Notes: generated by a model not told the origin, from the letters alone. Positions 12,272-24,529 are shown, numbered from the stretch's first letter. The stretch is DNA of 64,000 nucleotides from Cynocephalus volans (GCF_027409185.1 NC_084471.1:6850535-6914534), one strand, 5' to 3'. Program-made: numbers and translations.

Positions 12272-12748
12272 TACTGTGGGTTGAATAGTGTCCTCCCGAA
12301 AGTCACGTTCACCTGGAACCTGAGGATGCGCCCTTATTTGGAAATAGGGTCTTTGCAGATGTAATTGGGTTAAGAGGAGGTCGTACTGGACGAGCGTGGG
12401 CCCAATGGCTCTCCCTATTGGGAGAAGGAAATTTGGACACAGACACACACAGACAGTAGATGCCATGTGACGACTCAGAGAGGCAGAGGCACACGGGAGG
12501 CACCAGGTGAAGATGGAGAGAGACACTGGAGTGCTGTGTCTGCAAGCCAAGGAACACCAGGCTCTGCCAGCAGCTGCCAGAAGTGGAAAGAGGTAGGAAA
12601 GATCCTCCCCTAGACCTTCCAAGGGGGCGTGGTCCTGCCCACACCTTGATTCTGGACTTCCAGCCTCCAGAACTGTGAGAATAAATGTCTGCTGTTTAAG
12701 CTCCCACTTCAGAGTACTTTGTTTTTGCAGCCTAGGAAACTAATGCAG
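12272..12748 (+). mobile_element. MLT1-type LTR, near full length
   Basis: Runs from 'actgtgggttgaatagtgtc' through 'cttatttggaaatagggtct' and 'acaccttgattctggacttc' to 'ggaaactaatgcag'. No internal region is attached. Confidence 0.9.
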
Positions 12749-13554
12749 ATTTTGTGTTCTCTCCTGTATTATTTTCAAGAGCCCATTTACGCAGGTGTTT
12801 ACACTTGCTCCACTGGACGGGGGAGGAGACCGAGGTTCAGGGAGGTTATGTCCCTGGTCCAGGGTAGCCCCAGGTAGCTGGCTGAGCGGGACCATGAAGT
12901 GGGCCTGGAGGCTCTTGACCTCAATGCCTCTTGCAAAGCACCTGCCACACACACTGGGAGGCTCCAGGTCCCCACTCGCATCCTGTCCCTCATCCCATCT
13001 ACCCACACTGAGAGCAAAACCCCACAGTGGCTTCCCAGGACCCAAGTCTGCGGGGTCAGGGTTCGAGACCCATCTCCAGCTTCTTCCTCCTCCCCCCTTC
13101 CCTCCCCCACCAAGCAGGTGTCTGGTGCTGGACTGACCCCTCCCACAGCCCCACAGATGCCCAGGGCTGAGGCACATGACCCCAGCCCCACTTGTGGCAC
13201 ACTAAAACTACACACTACCCAATGAGCATTCTGGTAGAGCCACCAATCTCCTGAGCTTTGCTAATCAGGCTCACCCCCAAGACCCAGTCTGTTCAGTGCT
13301 GACAAACTCAGGCTTCAGAGCCTGAAGCCAAGGGACCCCACCAAAGTCACAAATGTCACCTTGTATACCTCCCAGGACGCAGTGCCCAGCTCTCCTCAGG
13401 CCTGGCTCTTGGCTGACTCCGGCATGAGCGTCTTCTCTCAGCTTTGGATTCTTTGCAAGCACATAGATTATTTCTAGCAGCCATTATTACTCTACAGTCA
13501 CTTCATTAGTTTTAGAACCAAATAATCCCATTATATATGACTTGATCAGCTCAT
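12749..13554. other. Unassigned intronic sequence
   Basis: Includes a C-rich stretch near 13085-13115. No gene or repeat recognised. Confidence 0.5.
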
Positions 13555-13640
13555 AAAATTATCATTCATTCTAACAAATATTTATTGAGCATGCAACCAT
13601 GTGCTATATCTTGCTTGGTACATTACATTAAAAAAAAAAT
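13555..13640 (-). repeat. L2 LINE fragment
   Basis: 'attctaacaaatatttattg' and 'agcatgcaaccatgtgctat' match the reversed L2 3' end. Confidence 0.65.
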
Positions 13641-13859
13641 AATGTACTTAGCTAATGATCACAAGGCCCCTAATATAATTTACTCTTAAATGTGCTTAAT
13701 TTCCCCATAAATGGAACTACATGCTTCTAAACCGAGCATTTTGAGACAGTAGCAAAAAAATGAGAAGAGAAACTGCCAGCATAAAAACCCATCAGATGAG
13801 GCCTCTAGCCCCGTTCCCACCCATACCTCTAATGATAAGAAGATAGTAAGAGCTGCCTT

Positions 13860-14045
13860 CCTGAGCACTTCGTAGCTGCCATTTCTGGGCATTTTATGCG
13901 GTCACCCTTCCCACCATTACTTGATTGGGAAAACTGTGGCACAGAGAGGTGGAGTAACTTGCCCAATAAGGTTCAGCAGGTAGGAAGTGACAAAGGCAGA
14001 CTTGGAACCCAGGCAGTCCCACGTCAGTCTGCACCCTTTGCCACC
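13860..14045 (-). repeat. MIR SINE
   Basis: 'gtaacttgcccaataaggtt' and 'acttggaacccaggcagtcc' are the reverse MIR core. Confidence 0.8.
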
Positions 14046-14279
14046 TGCTCTCCCACTTCTAAATCAAAACTCAGCAGGAGGAAACTGACTGCACCCCAGG
14101 CGATGAAACACCTTTCTCAAGCGGCTCCGACATGGCAAAGCTGTGCCATCACGTGAACATGAGTCACTGAACACACAGCAGGGCTCCAGGCATACCAGGT
14201 TCAAAGTCAGGCAAAGCCACACAATGTGAATGACTGCAGTGCATGTCTGTGCATCACGTCACAAGGAGAGGCAAACCAT

Positions 14280-14700
14280 CAAGTGATGTTCGTTTTGCAA
14301 GTCAACTGGACTGGGCCATGGGGTGCCCTGGGATTTGGTCAAGCATTATTCTGGATGTGTCTGTGAAGGTATTTCTGGATGAGATTCACACTTGAATCAG
14401 TAGACTGAATAAAACAGAGGCCCTTCCCAGTGTGGGAGCGTCTGAATAAAACAAAAGGCAGAATAAAGGAGAATTCACTCCATGTGCCCAAGTGTTTTCC
14501 AGCTGGGAAATGAGTCTCTTCTGCACTCAGACAGACACTCCTGGGTCTCTGCCTGCAGACTGTGGGCCTGCTCGGCCTCCATAACCATGTGGGTCAAATC
14601 CTTTTAATAAATCTCTTCAGATAGATAGAGGGACAGATAAGACAGAGATACATGTCTCCTCTTAGTTCTGTTTCTCCAGAGAACTCTGACTAATACAAAA
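14280..14700 (+). repeat. Ancient interspersed repeat, family not assigned
   Basis: 'tgggccatggggtgccctgg', 'gtgaaggtatttctggatga' and 'tctgtttctccagagaactc' recur together in many mammalian genomes. A short reverse piece of the same 3' end appears at 52322-52360. I recognise it as repetitive but cannot name it. Confidence 0.5.
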
Positions 14701-14889
14701 TGCCAAACACAACATTCAAGATGGTGTTAGTCACCTCTGGTGGGGAGAACGAAGGGGACAGATGAGGTACTAGTAGCACAGGGTTCAGGCAATGCTATTT
14801 CTTAAGGTGGGTAGTAGGACCATGGGTACTTTGCAAAATTATTCTTTAAACTATACATACGTACGTTCTTTTGTATGTGTGATATATCT

Positions 14890-15375
14890 CACAACATATT
14901 TTTCATTTTTTTAATTGTAGTAAGATACATTCAACATAAAATTTGCCACTTTGACCAAGTTTAAGCATATGGTTCAGTGGCACTAAGTACATTGACACTG
15001 TCATGCAACCATCACCATCACCATCTTGCAAAACAGAAACTCTGCAGCCATTAAACACCAAGTCCCCATTCTCTCTTTCCCCAACCCCTGGCGACCGCCA
15101 CTCCACCTTCCATCTCTATGAATCTGACAACTCTAGGTTCCTCATGTAAGTGGAATCACACAGTATTTGTCCCTTGTGACTGGTTTATGTCACATAGTAT
15201 AATGTCCTCAAGGTTCATCCATGTTGTAGCAGGTGTCAGAATATTCCTTCCTTTTTAAGGCTGAATAATATTCCATTGTACGGATATATTACAATTTTTT
15301 TTTTAACCATTCTGCCATCCATGGACACTTTGGTTACTTCCAGCTTTCGGCTATTGGGAATACTACGACTATGTC
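14890..15375 (-). mobile_element. L1 LINE 3' fragment
   Basis: Contains 'ggttcatccatgttgtagca' and 'ctgaataatattccattgta', the reverse complement of the end of L1 ORF2 and the adjacent 3' segment. It is 5' truncated and non-coding. Confidence 0.85.
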
Positions 15376-15653
15376 ACAATATTTTTTTAATGACAGCATT
15401 CCCAAGGAGGGAGCTAGTAGAAGACAAATATATCCAGTGGGTTCCCGGCCCTTCACAGTGCTCTAGCATGGAGAATAATTATGGGCTGCTTATCCTCACT
15501 GACCATATTATGCTCTAATACTCATTTCAGGGGAGTGTGGTAAAAGCCGCAGGAAGCAATAATAGAATACTTGACATGGTCATCTCTCTGAGAATATTCT
15601 AGAAAATACAACATGTTATACAAGCATGTATTTTTTTAATTATTGATTTAAAC

Positions 15654-15832
15654 CAGGGATCGGCAAACTGCAGCCACATCTATTTATATAAATAAAGTTT
15701 TATTGGGACACAGCCACAGCTATCTGTTTACATATTGTCTATGACTGCTTTCATGCTACAACAGCCATATGGCTCACAAAGTCTAAAATATACACTCTTT
15801 GGACATTTACAGAAAAAGATTGCCAACTTGAT
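15654..15832 (+). mobile_element. hAT-type MITE, copy 1 of 4
   Basis: The left end 'cagggatcggcaaact' and the right end 'agattgccaacttg' are inverted repeats. The interior has the family landmark 'aaataaagttttattgggac'. The same family is at 17873, 43792 and 49930. Confidence 0.75.
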
Positions 15833-15839
15833 GAACAGA

Positions 15840-16179
15840 ATTTCATAATACAATTTTTTTAATATTTTCAAGGGGTGGGGGATTTAGGATTGGGTGATGT
15901 CAGGACCATGACTTTTTCAGCATTCTCAGAATCAGGTGAGCAGGACTAAAGTCTTTCAACTTCTCCTGGATCTATTGAGCAACAGTTCACACAAGTCCAG
16001 CTTCTGCCTGCTGTGTTCTGCATTTACACTGCCTTGCGGGATGGCAGAGCTCATGTGGCACCTCCAGCTTAATGCTTCTAGCATGACTTCCACCTGCGAC
16101 CTTCATGTTTCATTCACAACCCTTACTGGCCGGAGAACCACTGAGGAAATCAGCAGATCAAAGGCCAGATGGAAACCAT
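15840..16179. other. Unassigned intronic sequence
   Basis: Nothing recognised. Confidence 0.45.
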
Positions 16180-16630
16180 GTTAGCGTCCTGTGGCTGCCG
16201 CAACAAAGCACCACAAACGGGGGACTTAAAACAACAGACATTTACCCTCCCACAGTTCTGGAGGCCAGATCCGAGGTCGAGGTGTCGGCAGGGCCGTGCT
16301 CTCTCTGAAGGCTGCAGGGGGGCTCTTCCCTGGCCTCTTCCTGGTTTCCGGTGCTCCTTGGCCTGTGGCCACATCACTGCAATCTCTGTCTGCACGTGGT
16401 CTCTCCCCTCGTGTGTCTGTGTCTGTCTGTCTGTCTCTGTCTTTTCTCCTCTTATAAAGGCACCAGTCGTATGGAATTAGGGACCCACCCTACTCCAAGA
16501 TAACCTCATCTTAACTTACATCTTAATCACATCTGCGAAGATCCTATTTCCAAATAAGGTCACATTCACAGGCACTGGCATTATGACTTGAACATACCTG
16601 CTAGGAAGGGCACGATTCAGCCCATAAGAG
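16180..16630 (-). mobile_element. MLT1-type LTR
   Basis: Reverse MLT1 landmarks: 'gtggctgccgcaacaaagca', 'cacagttctggaggccagat' and 'atttccaaataaggtcacat'. A short (CTGT) run lies inside at 16419-16440. Confidence 0.85.
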
Positions 16631-17434
16631 AGACCTTCCCTCAGTTTCCTTCCATGGCAGCTTCTTGGACTGCTGCACAATACTCTCTCCTGTTTAACGT
16701 AAGCCAAGCACTTCCTGGCATGAGCTTCCTCTATTAAGGGCAGTGCCAACACTATAAAGTGCTCCTGCTGGTGCTGAGCTGGACACTAGCCCAGCCTGGC
16801 CCACCCAGTAGGACCACCTGCTCGTGTCTTCACTGAGACGTGGAATGACTCACCTGCCACGTCACATGTCACAGCTGGAACTAGAGGGCTTCGTTGGAGG
16901 CCAGACAAGCACCCAGAGATGGAGTCACAGGCTATAAACGGCTAACGCGTGGCCAGCAGAGCGTTTTCCACTTGGTTATTAATCCCCAGCACCTATAAAC
17001 AGACCGAGTGAGGTGACACTCTGCCGGGCTCCCCTCTCACTTCTTATGAGTTGTATATATTGTGCAGCAGGGAATTTGCAGCCGCAAAGCACAGGTCTGT
17101 GATTACACGGCACCTGCCAATTGAGACCTTTTTCCCCAACCTGCAGTAGCAGCTTAACGTGTGCCTCGGTGATCTATCGCCGAAGGGCTTTGCTTCACCC
17201 TCGTGGCTATTCCTCAGCACAGCAAGGGGGAGTCACAGGCCACCGGGGACTTCACAGACAGATTAGACACCAGCATGAGCTAGACACCAGTGCCCGGGAG
17301 TGGCATCCTTGTGGCACAGGGGGAAGTACACACCCGCCCTGCCCCAGCCCGGGCTTCTGTTCTCACATCTCTACCCACTCTCCTCTCCTTCGTGCCCTGC
17401 TGACAAGCGCACACGCCCATACCTGACACCCGCA
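16631..17434. other. Unassigned intronic sequence
   Basis: Nothing recognised. Confidence 0.45.
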
Positions 17435-17600
17435 CTTTCTCACATGCTGCGGCCTTTAATTCTTCACACAATCCTGCAAGACAGGTAAGGAAGGTGTTGC
17501 CATCATCCCATTGTTCAGTGACAACGGATGGGGCTGAGCCGAGCCCAAGGTCACTGAGCTAACAGGTGACAAGTGACCCAAGTCCTGTATCTCTAAATGA
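17435..17600 (-). repeat. MIR SINE
   Basis: 'aattcttcacacaatcctgc' followed by 'cccaaggtcactgagctaac' is reverse MIR. Confidence 0.75.
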
Positions 17601-17702
17601 TGTCCCTACCTCACCAGTCTGCACTGCATAGAGTCTTAAAGAGGGCAGAATATAGCCTGGGGGAGTTGGGTTCTTGGAATTTCTTTTTAAGTAACATTTT
17701 AC

Positions 17703-17815
17703 AAGTCTGGCTAGTTAGCTCAGTTGGTTACAGTGTGATGTTACGACATCAAGGTCAGGGGTTCAGATCCCCATACCAGCCAGCCAGCCACCAAAAAATA
17801 AAAATAAAAATATTG
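17703..17815 (+). repeat. tRNA-Ile-derived SINE, monomer
   Basis: A box 'tagttagctcagttgg', B box 'ggggttcagatcc', then a short (AAAAATA) tail. It is the plus-strand member of an inverted SINE pair with 18121-18222. Confidence 0.85.
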
Positions 17816-17872
17816 TTTTAAGAAGAAGGAAAGAGGACTAAAAATAACCTCTATGGCAAAGAATCTATGCCA

Positions 17873-18087
17873 CAGATGGGGGGTCAGCAAACTATGGCCC
17901 GGGGGTCAAATCTGGTCTGTGGACTGTTTTTATTAGAACACAGCCATACTCATTCACTTACATATTATCGGTAGCTGCTTGCACGCTACAACAGCAGAGT
18001 TGAGTAGCAGCAACAAAGACTTTATGTCCTGCAAACACTAAAATATTTACTGTCTGGCCCTTTACCATAAAAGTTTGCCAATCCCTG
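17873..18087 (+). mobile_element. hAT-type MITE, copy 2 of 4
   Basis: The most complete copy: 'cagatggggggtcagcaaac' at the left, 'agtttgccaatccctg' at the right, and the interior 'tacaacagcagagttgagta'. Confidence 0.8.
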
Positions 18088-18120
18088 TTGTAGGTAATAA
18101 CTGAGAAAAATAGGAAGGAA

Positions 18121-18222
18121 TTTTTTTTTTTTTTTCTTAAAAGATGACCGGTAAGGGGATCCGAACCCGTGGCCTTGGTGTTATCAGCACCACACTCTCC
18201 CGAGTGAGCCACAGGCCGGTCC
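18121..18222 (-). repeat. tRNA-derived SINE, monomer-length 'gtggctcactcgggagagtg' type
   Basis: The T-run at the left is the A tail. The body read in reverse starts with the head seen in the 5' unit of the dimers and ends with the dimer 3' motif 'ttaccggtcatctttt', so it looks like a dimer collapsed by recombination between its two tRNA units. Confidence 0.85.
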
Positions 18223-19033
18223 TGGGAATTTGGGTTTCAAGATACAGCTGTGTGTCTGGAAAAGTACAAAACACAATGATAGCAGGACGTCAGGCAGCCA
18301 GTGGACCCCACCCTCTTGATTAGGAGGTCCAGTCATCTGATCGCAAGCAGAAGTAAGTCCGCTTGAAGGAACCCTACCTGGACGGTGTCACTACAAGCTG
18401 GAGAGTAACACTGAGTCCAGACACAGGTGCATTCCCGGGGGCCCTGTGTGCTCACGATCCCCAAGTGCACATGAAACAGAAACCCAAGGCTCAAGCAGGC
18501 ACGGGGGTGGTCCGCAGTGGGAACATCAGGACGCAGTCCCTTCCAGAGACACACAGGAGCTCAGAGCCTGAGGCTTGAATGGCTTTGGCAACAAAAGCCC
18601 CTCACTCTGTGTTCCAGATGGCTGAGCCCCTAAAGGACCTGCTCTCCCGGGCAGAAGCGTCACACGTTGTGTAGGAATAAAGCACCAATTTCAGTCTGAT
18701 TTCCAGCCCAAATCTCTAAAGCTGCTGCAGCCCCTGGAGTTTCTTGCAACGTGCTCAGAAATAGTGCTTAAAATTGGATCACTCCAATGCCACAGAAAAT
18801 AAAAGCCAATAAACAGGGCCGCAGCGGTGGTGGGGACCCTTCCTCAGAGGGCCTTTGACTGCTGGAGGAATGGAATTAACCTCGGAATGTGGTCTACGCG
18901 CTGTGCGTCCTCTGCTGGCGTTTCCACAGGACGGAGTGGCACATCACCCAGGTGTAGTGGGACAGGAGCTAGACTTGAGGAGCTAGACCTGCAAGTCCTG
19001 TCTGGTGCCTGAGTGAGAAAGTGCAGGGAAGAA
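18223..19033. other. Unassigned intronic sequence
   Basis: Nothing recognised. Confidence 0.45.
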
Positions 19034-19160
19034 GGCCTGGCCCCTTGGCTCAGTTGGGAGAGCATAGTGTTGATAACACCAAGGTCAAGGGTTTGGATGC
19101 CCGTACCAGGTAGCTGCCCCCGAAAAAAAGAAAGAAAGAAAGAAAAAGGGAAGGAGAAAA
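19034..19160 (+). repeat. tRNA-derived SINE, monomer
   Basis: 'ttggctcagttgggagagca' and 'ggtcaagggtttggatgccc' give degraded A and B boxes, followed by a tail that has become (AAAG)n. Confidence 0.8.
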
Positions 19161-20052
19161 AGTTCCTTGTGTCACTGACCTCCTATCACGTCCATGGTTA
19201 CTATGGTTCATTTTGACTCCAACACACACCGCCACTCACAGACGTCTTCCACGGGCACATGTCTCCAGGGAGAGGATCATGCAACCAGAGGCCTGGCTTC
19301 TCATCCCCTCCAGGGCCTCAGTCCCTCATCTGTACAACGAGACTCATCTACATCTCCCGTGGGGGAGGCGGCGCGGGGCACGTGCCAGGACCTGCAGCCG
19401 CTCCATGAGGCGGGACCTGGGCCATGTGGCAGGCCAGACCCTGAGCTCCCATTTCCTCACGTGCAACGTGCAGGGAAAGTGCCACCCCAGCGGGTGCGTG
19501 GCCCCCACAAAGATATGTGCACGTGGCCATTAGCGCTCCCCAAATACTGAATGCCAGGATCCGTCTCCATCAGAGAAACTGGAGAGCTGGACGCTTGCTC
19601 TACAAGACAAGAGCTTTCATTTCAGTCTATGCTGCACAAGGTTTCAGGCCCCACGGAAGTGCAGAGACAGTGTGCAGTCTGGCCTCCCCCATGAGCCCCC
19701 TGAAAGTTCAAGTCCACATTTCTATTCTCTGCCCCTCGGTCGTGAGTGCCTCGGTTTCGTCTGCCCAGGACCCCGTCATCCGCTCCAGACAGGGGCTGCC
19801 CCCATTCCACCGCTGGCCACCCACCTGAGACAGGACAGGCACATGGCACGATAGGCTGGGCTGCACTCGTGACCAGAATCCACAATCTGTCTTCCCTGGA
19901 GCGGACTCAGGGGAGGTGGAGGGGAGACAACTGCCCCACAAGATGCTGCGGGGCTGTGAGCCCAGTCCCACCCCCATGCCCCACACACATGTAGAGGGTC
20001 ACGCCAGTGCTCCCCGACGCCAGCTCCTTCCTGTCATCTCTAAGATTTAGTT
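19161..20052. other. Mostly unassigned intronic sequence
   Basis: A possible MIR 3' remnant lies near 19290-19350 ('cagtccctcatctgtacaac'). No exon. Confidence 0.45.
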
Positions 20053-20516
20053 AGTATTATGGGCTGAATTGTGCCCCCACCCAAAAGATATGCTGGAGCC
20101 CTAACCCCAGTACCTCAGAATGTGACCTTATTTGGAAAAAGGGTCTTTACAGAGGTCACCAAGTTAAAATGAGGTCACTAGGGTGGGACTTCACCCAAGA
20201 TGACTGGCATCCTCATAAAAATGGGAAAATTGAACACAGAGACAGACACACAGAGGGAAGACCTTGCGAAGACACAGAAGGAGAAGAGGGCCAGCCGTGG
20301 GACTGGAGGGACACAGCCACACGCCAAGGGACACTGAGGACGCCGGCGAACTCCAGGAGCTCCCAGAGGCAGGAAGGACCTGCGTGGAGCCTCGGAGGGA
20401 GCGCGGTCCTGCGACACCTTGATTTCGGATTTCTGGCTCCAGAGCTGTGAGAGCGTTTCCGTGGTTTTCGGCCCCCTGTTTTCGGTAGTTAGGGCAGCCC
20501 CAGGAAACTAACACAG
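20053..20516 (+). mobile_element. MLT1A-type LTR, full length
   Basis: Runs from 'agtattatgggctgaattgt' through 'tgaccttatttggaaaaagg', 'taaaatgaggtcactagggt' and 'acaccttgatttcggatttc' to 'ggaaactaacacag'. Confidence 0.9.
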
Positions 20517-21024
20517 TTACCCAAGCCAAAACCTTTCTGGCTTAAAATACTGCACCTTGAGTTTGTGACCAGAGCCTCCCCGCACTCAGAGCTGAGACTT
20601 TCCCTCCGCATAAAGAGGATTTCTTTTGACTCTCGCTGTATTCAGATGGAAGGCCCCAGGCCCTGGCGGGCCCCAGTAACCACGGGGAGATGAACACCCA
20701 TGACCGGGGCCACCGGACGGGCCATGCTCTGGCCCAAACAGCGGCCCTCACAGCACTGAAGGCCCCTCCCCAAATCACCAGCTCTGCTTCCTGCCTGCCA
20801 CGGCTCCACCAGGGCTGCACTGCTCCATCTGCTTCACCAGACATGCTCTTTACTAACTAGCTTCAAAGAGGAGACCGGGCAGAGGAAGACAGGCCTCCAC
20901 GGGGCTGTGGCCAGAACTTTCTCTGGCCCCTTACCCTGACTGCCCATCGGTGGTCACGGCCAGAGAGGAACCTCACCTGGCCACGCTCCCCGGCCCACCC
21001 CGCTCTATGTTCCAGCCTCACGAC
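20517..21024. other. Unassigned intronic sequence
   Basis: Nothing recognised. Confidence 0.45.
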
Positions 21025-21356
21025 TGTATTAGTGTCCTATGGCCATAAAAGTCCCACCGACTGGGTGGCTGAAACAACAGAATCCACTCCCTCCCAGTGT
21101 GGGGGCCAGAAGCCCAGGTGAAGGTGTAGGCAGGTGGGCTCTTTCTGAGGCTGTCTCCGTGGCTGCAGGTGGCCAATCTCCCTACTTGCTCTTCAAGGCA
21201 GCGTGTCTGCATCCCAGTTTCCTTCTTTATGAGGCCACCATTCATACTTAAGAGGGCCCACCCTCATGACCTCATTTCAACTTGATAATCTCCATAAAGA
21301 CCCTATTTCCAAATAAGGTCACACTCTGAGGTACTAGGGTTGGGGCTCTAGCACCT
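21025..21356 (-). mobile_element. MLT1-type LTR, internally shortened
   Basis: Reverse landmarks 'gtattagtgtcctatggcca', 'ggtggctgaaacaacagaat' and 'tatttccaaataaggtcaca'. Confidence 0.85.
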
Positions 21357-21929
21357 GACTGTCCCCTGCACGGGCCTCTTCCCCACAGCCTTCCTGCAGG
21401 CCTGTCCCCACCTCCCCAGAAACCCCTGCTCAGCCTCCAGCTTGCAGGGGAGCCCTCCCCGGCCCCCACAGGCAAGTCCCATGGACATGAGTCTGCCCAT
21501 CCTGAGACCTCCCAAGGACAGGGCCACCTCGGGCACACTCCCAGCTGCATTCCCAACGCCCATCCACACGTCTCTGTTGAACAAACAGAGAAGAAAATGA
21601 ATGATGCAACAAGCAAATGATCGCTTCCACCATCCTCATGTTATTCCACACAGAAGGCAGCCAGGAGAGCCACAGGCTTCCACTGTCCTCTCAGGGTGAC
21701 TCCCTCTAATGTCCTTAAACCTGTGTCCTGGAGTGGCCTTGGAAACCTGAACACTTTGCTGCGCTTCCACGGTGCTTCCAGTACTACCCCAAGGAGTCTT
21801 TCATGGGGAAGGGACAGGCCTCCTCATGCCCATTCTGCAGACAAGGAAGTCGAGGCTGAAGGTGACTGTGGCCCAGGCAGGGCGACCAGGCAGCAGGCCC
21901 AGCTCAGTGGGTGGGGCACAGGTGCCACA
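21357..21929. other. Unassigned, possibly with MIR debris
   Basis: 'cattctgcagacaaggaagt' near 21830-21850 resembles reverse MIR, but the match is short. Confidence 0.4.
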
Positions 21930-22105
21930 CGGATCCCAGCTCCTTCATGTACAAGCCAGGGGCCCTGGGGCAAGCCACGACTCCTTGCCATCCTTGAGGT
22001 TCCTCATCTTTGAATTGGGATCACGGCATGGCCCGCCCCACAGGGCAGAGGCGAGGACTGATGAGCTAAGAGGCACCAAGGCTGGTGCTGGCTCAGAGCA
22101 CGTGT
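21930..22105 (+). repeat. MIR SINE fragment
   Basis: 'ggttcctcatctttgaattg' and 'gaggactgatgagctaagag' follow MIR order; diverged. Confidence 0.6.
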
Positions 22106-22989
22106 TCCATCGATGCCGACTGAGGAGGACAGAGGAGAAGGAAGACGACCCGCCGCTCCACCCCCGGGCACCCGGGCACCAGCTCTGGGCTCAACCCTTC
22201 CCTGCACAACTTAATCCTCTAAACCATCTTGAGATGAAGCTGCTGCTCTCCCTGCACTGATACGGACCCGAGGCTCCAGTCAACTGACTCTGCTCAGCCT
22301 CCAGGCCCCAGCCCACCGCCACCCCCACACTGTCCCGAAGCAGTGAATGCACATCGCTGGTGAGACACTCAAGGTCTCTCCCGGGAACCCTCCATGGTGA
22401 GCACATCACACACCACTTAAGTGACAAGCGCCCCACGGCCCCCCTTTAATCAGGTGTAACCCATGGGCTGCAGAAAGAGATAAAGCGGAACCAAGACCAG
22501 CCTGCCATGGTCTAACGATCATCAGTGGGCACCGCCCTCTGTTCCTGGACCCGGCCTCTGCCAGACATCCGTGCCAGGTGGCCGCTACAGAGCCAACTCC
22601 GGCCCCTCAGGGCCGAGGGCTCATCCCCTCCTGCAGCCAGCGCCCCCATCAGCCACGCCCAGCAGGCGCATCCTCCCCACTGGCAGAGAGTGACATCTCA
22701 GGATGAGCATGAGGTGCCGGGTCCTCTGACACGGGGTGGAGGCCTCATGAAGGATCTCCTGGTGCCGAGGAGCAGCTCCGACATGCTGAGGGGCCTGCTG
22801 CACGTCAGCACACTCCTGCTCCCCGCAGGAAAAGTGGCCAGAACTAGGTCAGTGGGCGACACAGGGGCCCTGAAGGGCAGCAGCTCCACTCAGAACGCTG
22901 GCATGGAGAACAAGCCCCTTACAACAGCGCCCACAGGCATGCGCCACCTGGGGATGAACCCAGCCAGGGAGCCCCGAGACGCACACTGA
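22106..22989. other. Unassigned intronic sequence
   Basis: A possible reverse MIR piece lies near 22190-22270. An ORF of 154 codons (22525-22989) has no recognisable motif. Confidence 0.45.
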
Positions 22990-23480
22990 AAACTGCAGAA
23001 CATTGTACAGGAAATGAAAGGAGACTTAAATACGTGGAAAGACACCCTGTGTTCACGGATTCGAAAACTCAGTACTGTCAGGATGACGACACTACCTGAA
23101 ACAATCCTGAAATTCAATGCAATTCCTCTCAAAATCCCAATGACGACTTTTTTTATCCACCCCTCTCAGTGACGACTTTTACAGAAATAGAAAAACCCAC
23201 CCTAAAATTCATATGGAATCTCAAGGGATCCCAAATAACCATAACAATCCTGAGGAACAAAGCTGGAGCAACCACACTTCCCTATTTCAAAACTTACTAC
23301 AGATCTACGGTGATCAAGACAGTGTGGTGCCAGCACAAGGATGACACACAGATCAAGGGAAGAGAACTGAGAGCCCAGAAATAAATCCATACATCGGTGA
23401 TCAATTATTTTTAACAAAGGTGCCCAGGATCATTCAATGGAGGATAAACAGTGGACAGCAAGAAGACAAGGGTCAAAGGA
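22990..23480 (+). mobile_element. L1 ORF2 3' fragment
   Basis: Frame-broken L1 ORF2 sequence: 'cctgaaattcaatgcaattc', 'aaaattcatatggaatctca', 'agacagtgtggtgccagcac' and 'tcaattatttttaacaaagg'. Only the region downstream of the reverse transcriptase core is present. Confidence 0.9.
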
Positions 23481-24039
23481 GGGTCCCAGCCCAACAGCAC
23501 CACAGGGGGTGGGAGAGGACAACCTCTAAGGCAGGGACACCCCACTGGGCCCACCCCCAGCCCGGCCTGGTACCTGCTATGGAGGGCGCTCAGTCCATAT
23601 GTTGAGTGAGTGGCTGCAAGCCTGGGACACTGAGTAATGAACAACTGAACGAGCAAATGAGTTGGAAACCCAGGCTGAAACATAAAAACCAGACCCAAGA
23701 ATAACATTCCTCAAAAGCACTCTGGCCCCTTAACACCCACCAACTCCATCTTCCTTCTGTGTCTCTCCAAGCAACATTTTAAAGCTATTGTCTTGACCCA
23801 GTGGGTCATAAAGTCTGCTATGGCCAGTACTCTAATGAAATAGAGTATAGAATAGGAAAAGATACATGCACATTTATGGATATGGATAAATGCATGTTAG
23901 AACCAGGATTTTTATGAAGATGTATCTCTTACTGCGGGTCAAAAAAAAAAATAGTTAACAGCCACTATTTCCATTCAGAGGTTCTTGACCATTTTTTTTT
24001 TCCCCATAAAAACCTGGTCAGGGTCTCCTTCCAAAGGAA
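23481..24039. other. Unassigned intronic sequence
   Basis: A possible DNA-transposon remnant lies near 23975-24035 ('agaggttcttgaccattttt'), too short to assign. Confidence 0.4.
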
Positions 24040-24050
24040 GTAAGATCAGG

Positions 24051-24160
24051 GCTGGCTGGTGAGCTCAGGCGGTTAGAGCACGGTGTTATAACACCAAGGT
24101 CAAGGGTTTGGATCCCCATACTGGCCAGTCGTCAAAAACAAATAAATAAAACTAAAGTAT
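24051..24160 (+). repeat. tRNA-Ile-derived SINE, monomer
   Basis: Flanked by the 11-bp target duplication gtaagatcagg (24040-24050 and 24161-24171). A box 'tgagctcaggcggtta', B box 'gggtttggatcc'. Confidence 0.9.
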
Positions 24161-24529
24161 GTAAGATCAGGCAACACGGTGCACACAGTGTCTGGAGGGT
24201 TCCCCACTGTCGCCTGCCCAATGAGGATATTACCATGCCTGCCCCAAAACGCTCAGAGTCACGATCAATAAGACGATATGTGCACAGCCCCAGCCCAGCC
24301 CCTGGCAGAGAGAGCCCTCGACAGGTAACAGCTGCCACCACCGCAGGGACAGTGAACAGGAAGATAAAGAGGAGGAAGAAGACCGGACAATCCCACGTCT
24401 GTCCCAGACGCCCCCAGCCTGACTCCCAGGTTAAGGCTTCCACCTTGGAAATATGCAAGGAAAACTGATCCGCAACTGGAGAGAGAAGGGGATAAGCTCT
24501 GAGCTCCAACTCTCAGCAGCATCACATTT

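Noticed and set aside
18905..18925. Additional CTCF-like site, and another at 33770-33785
   Set aside because: Each misses at least one core position of CCASYAGRKGGCRS.
22525..22989. 154-codon plus-strand ORF
   Set aside because: No recognisable domain, antisense to PARVB, overlapped by comparable ORFs on the other strand in GC-rich sequence.
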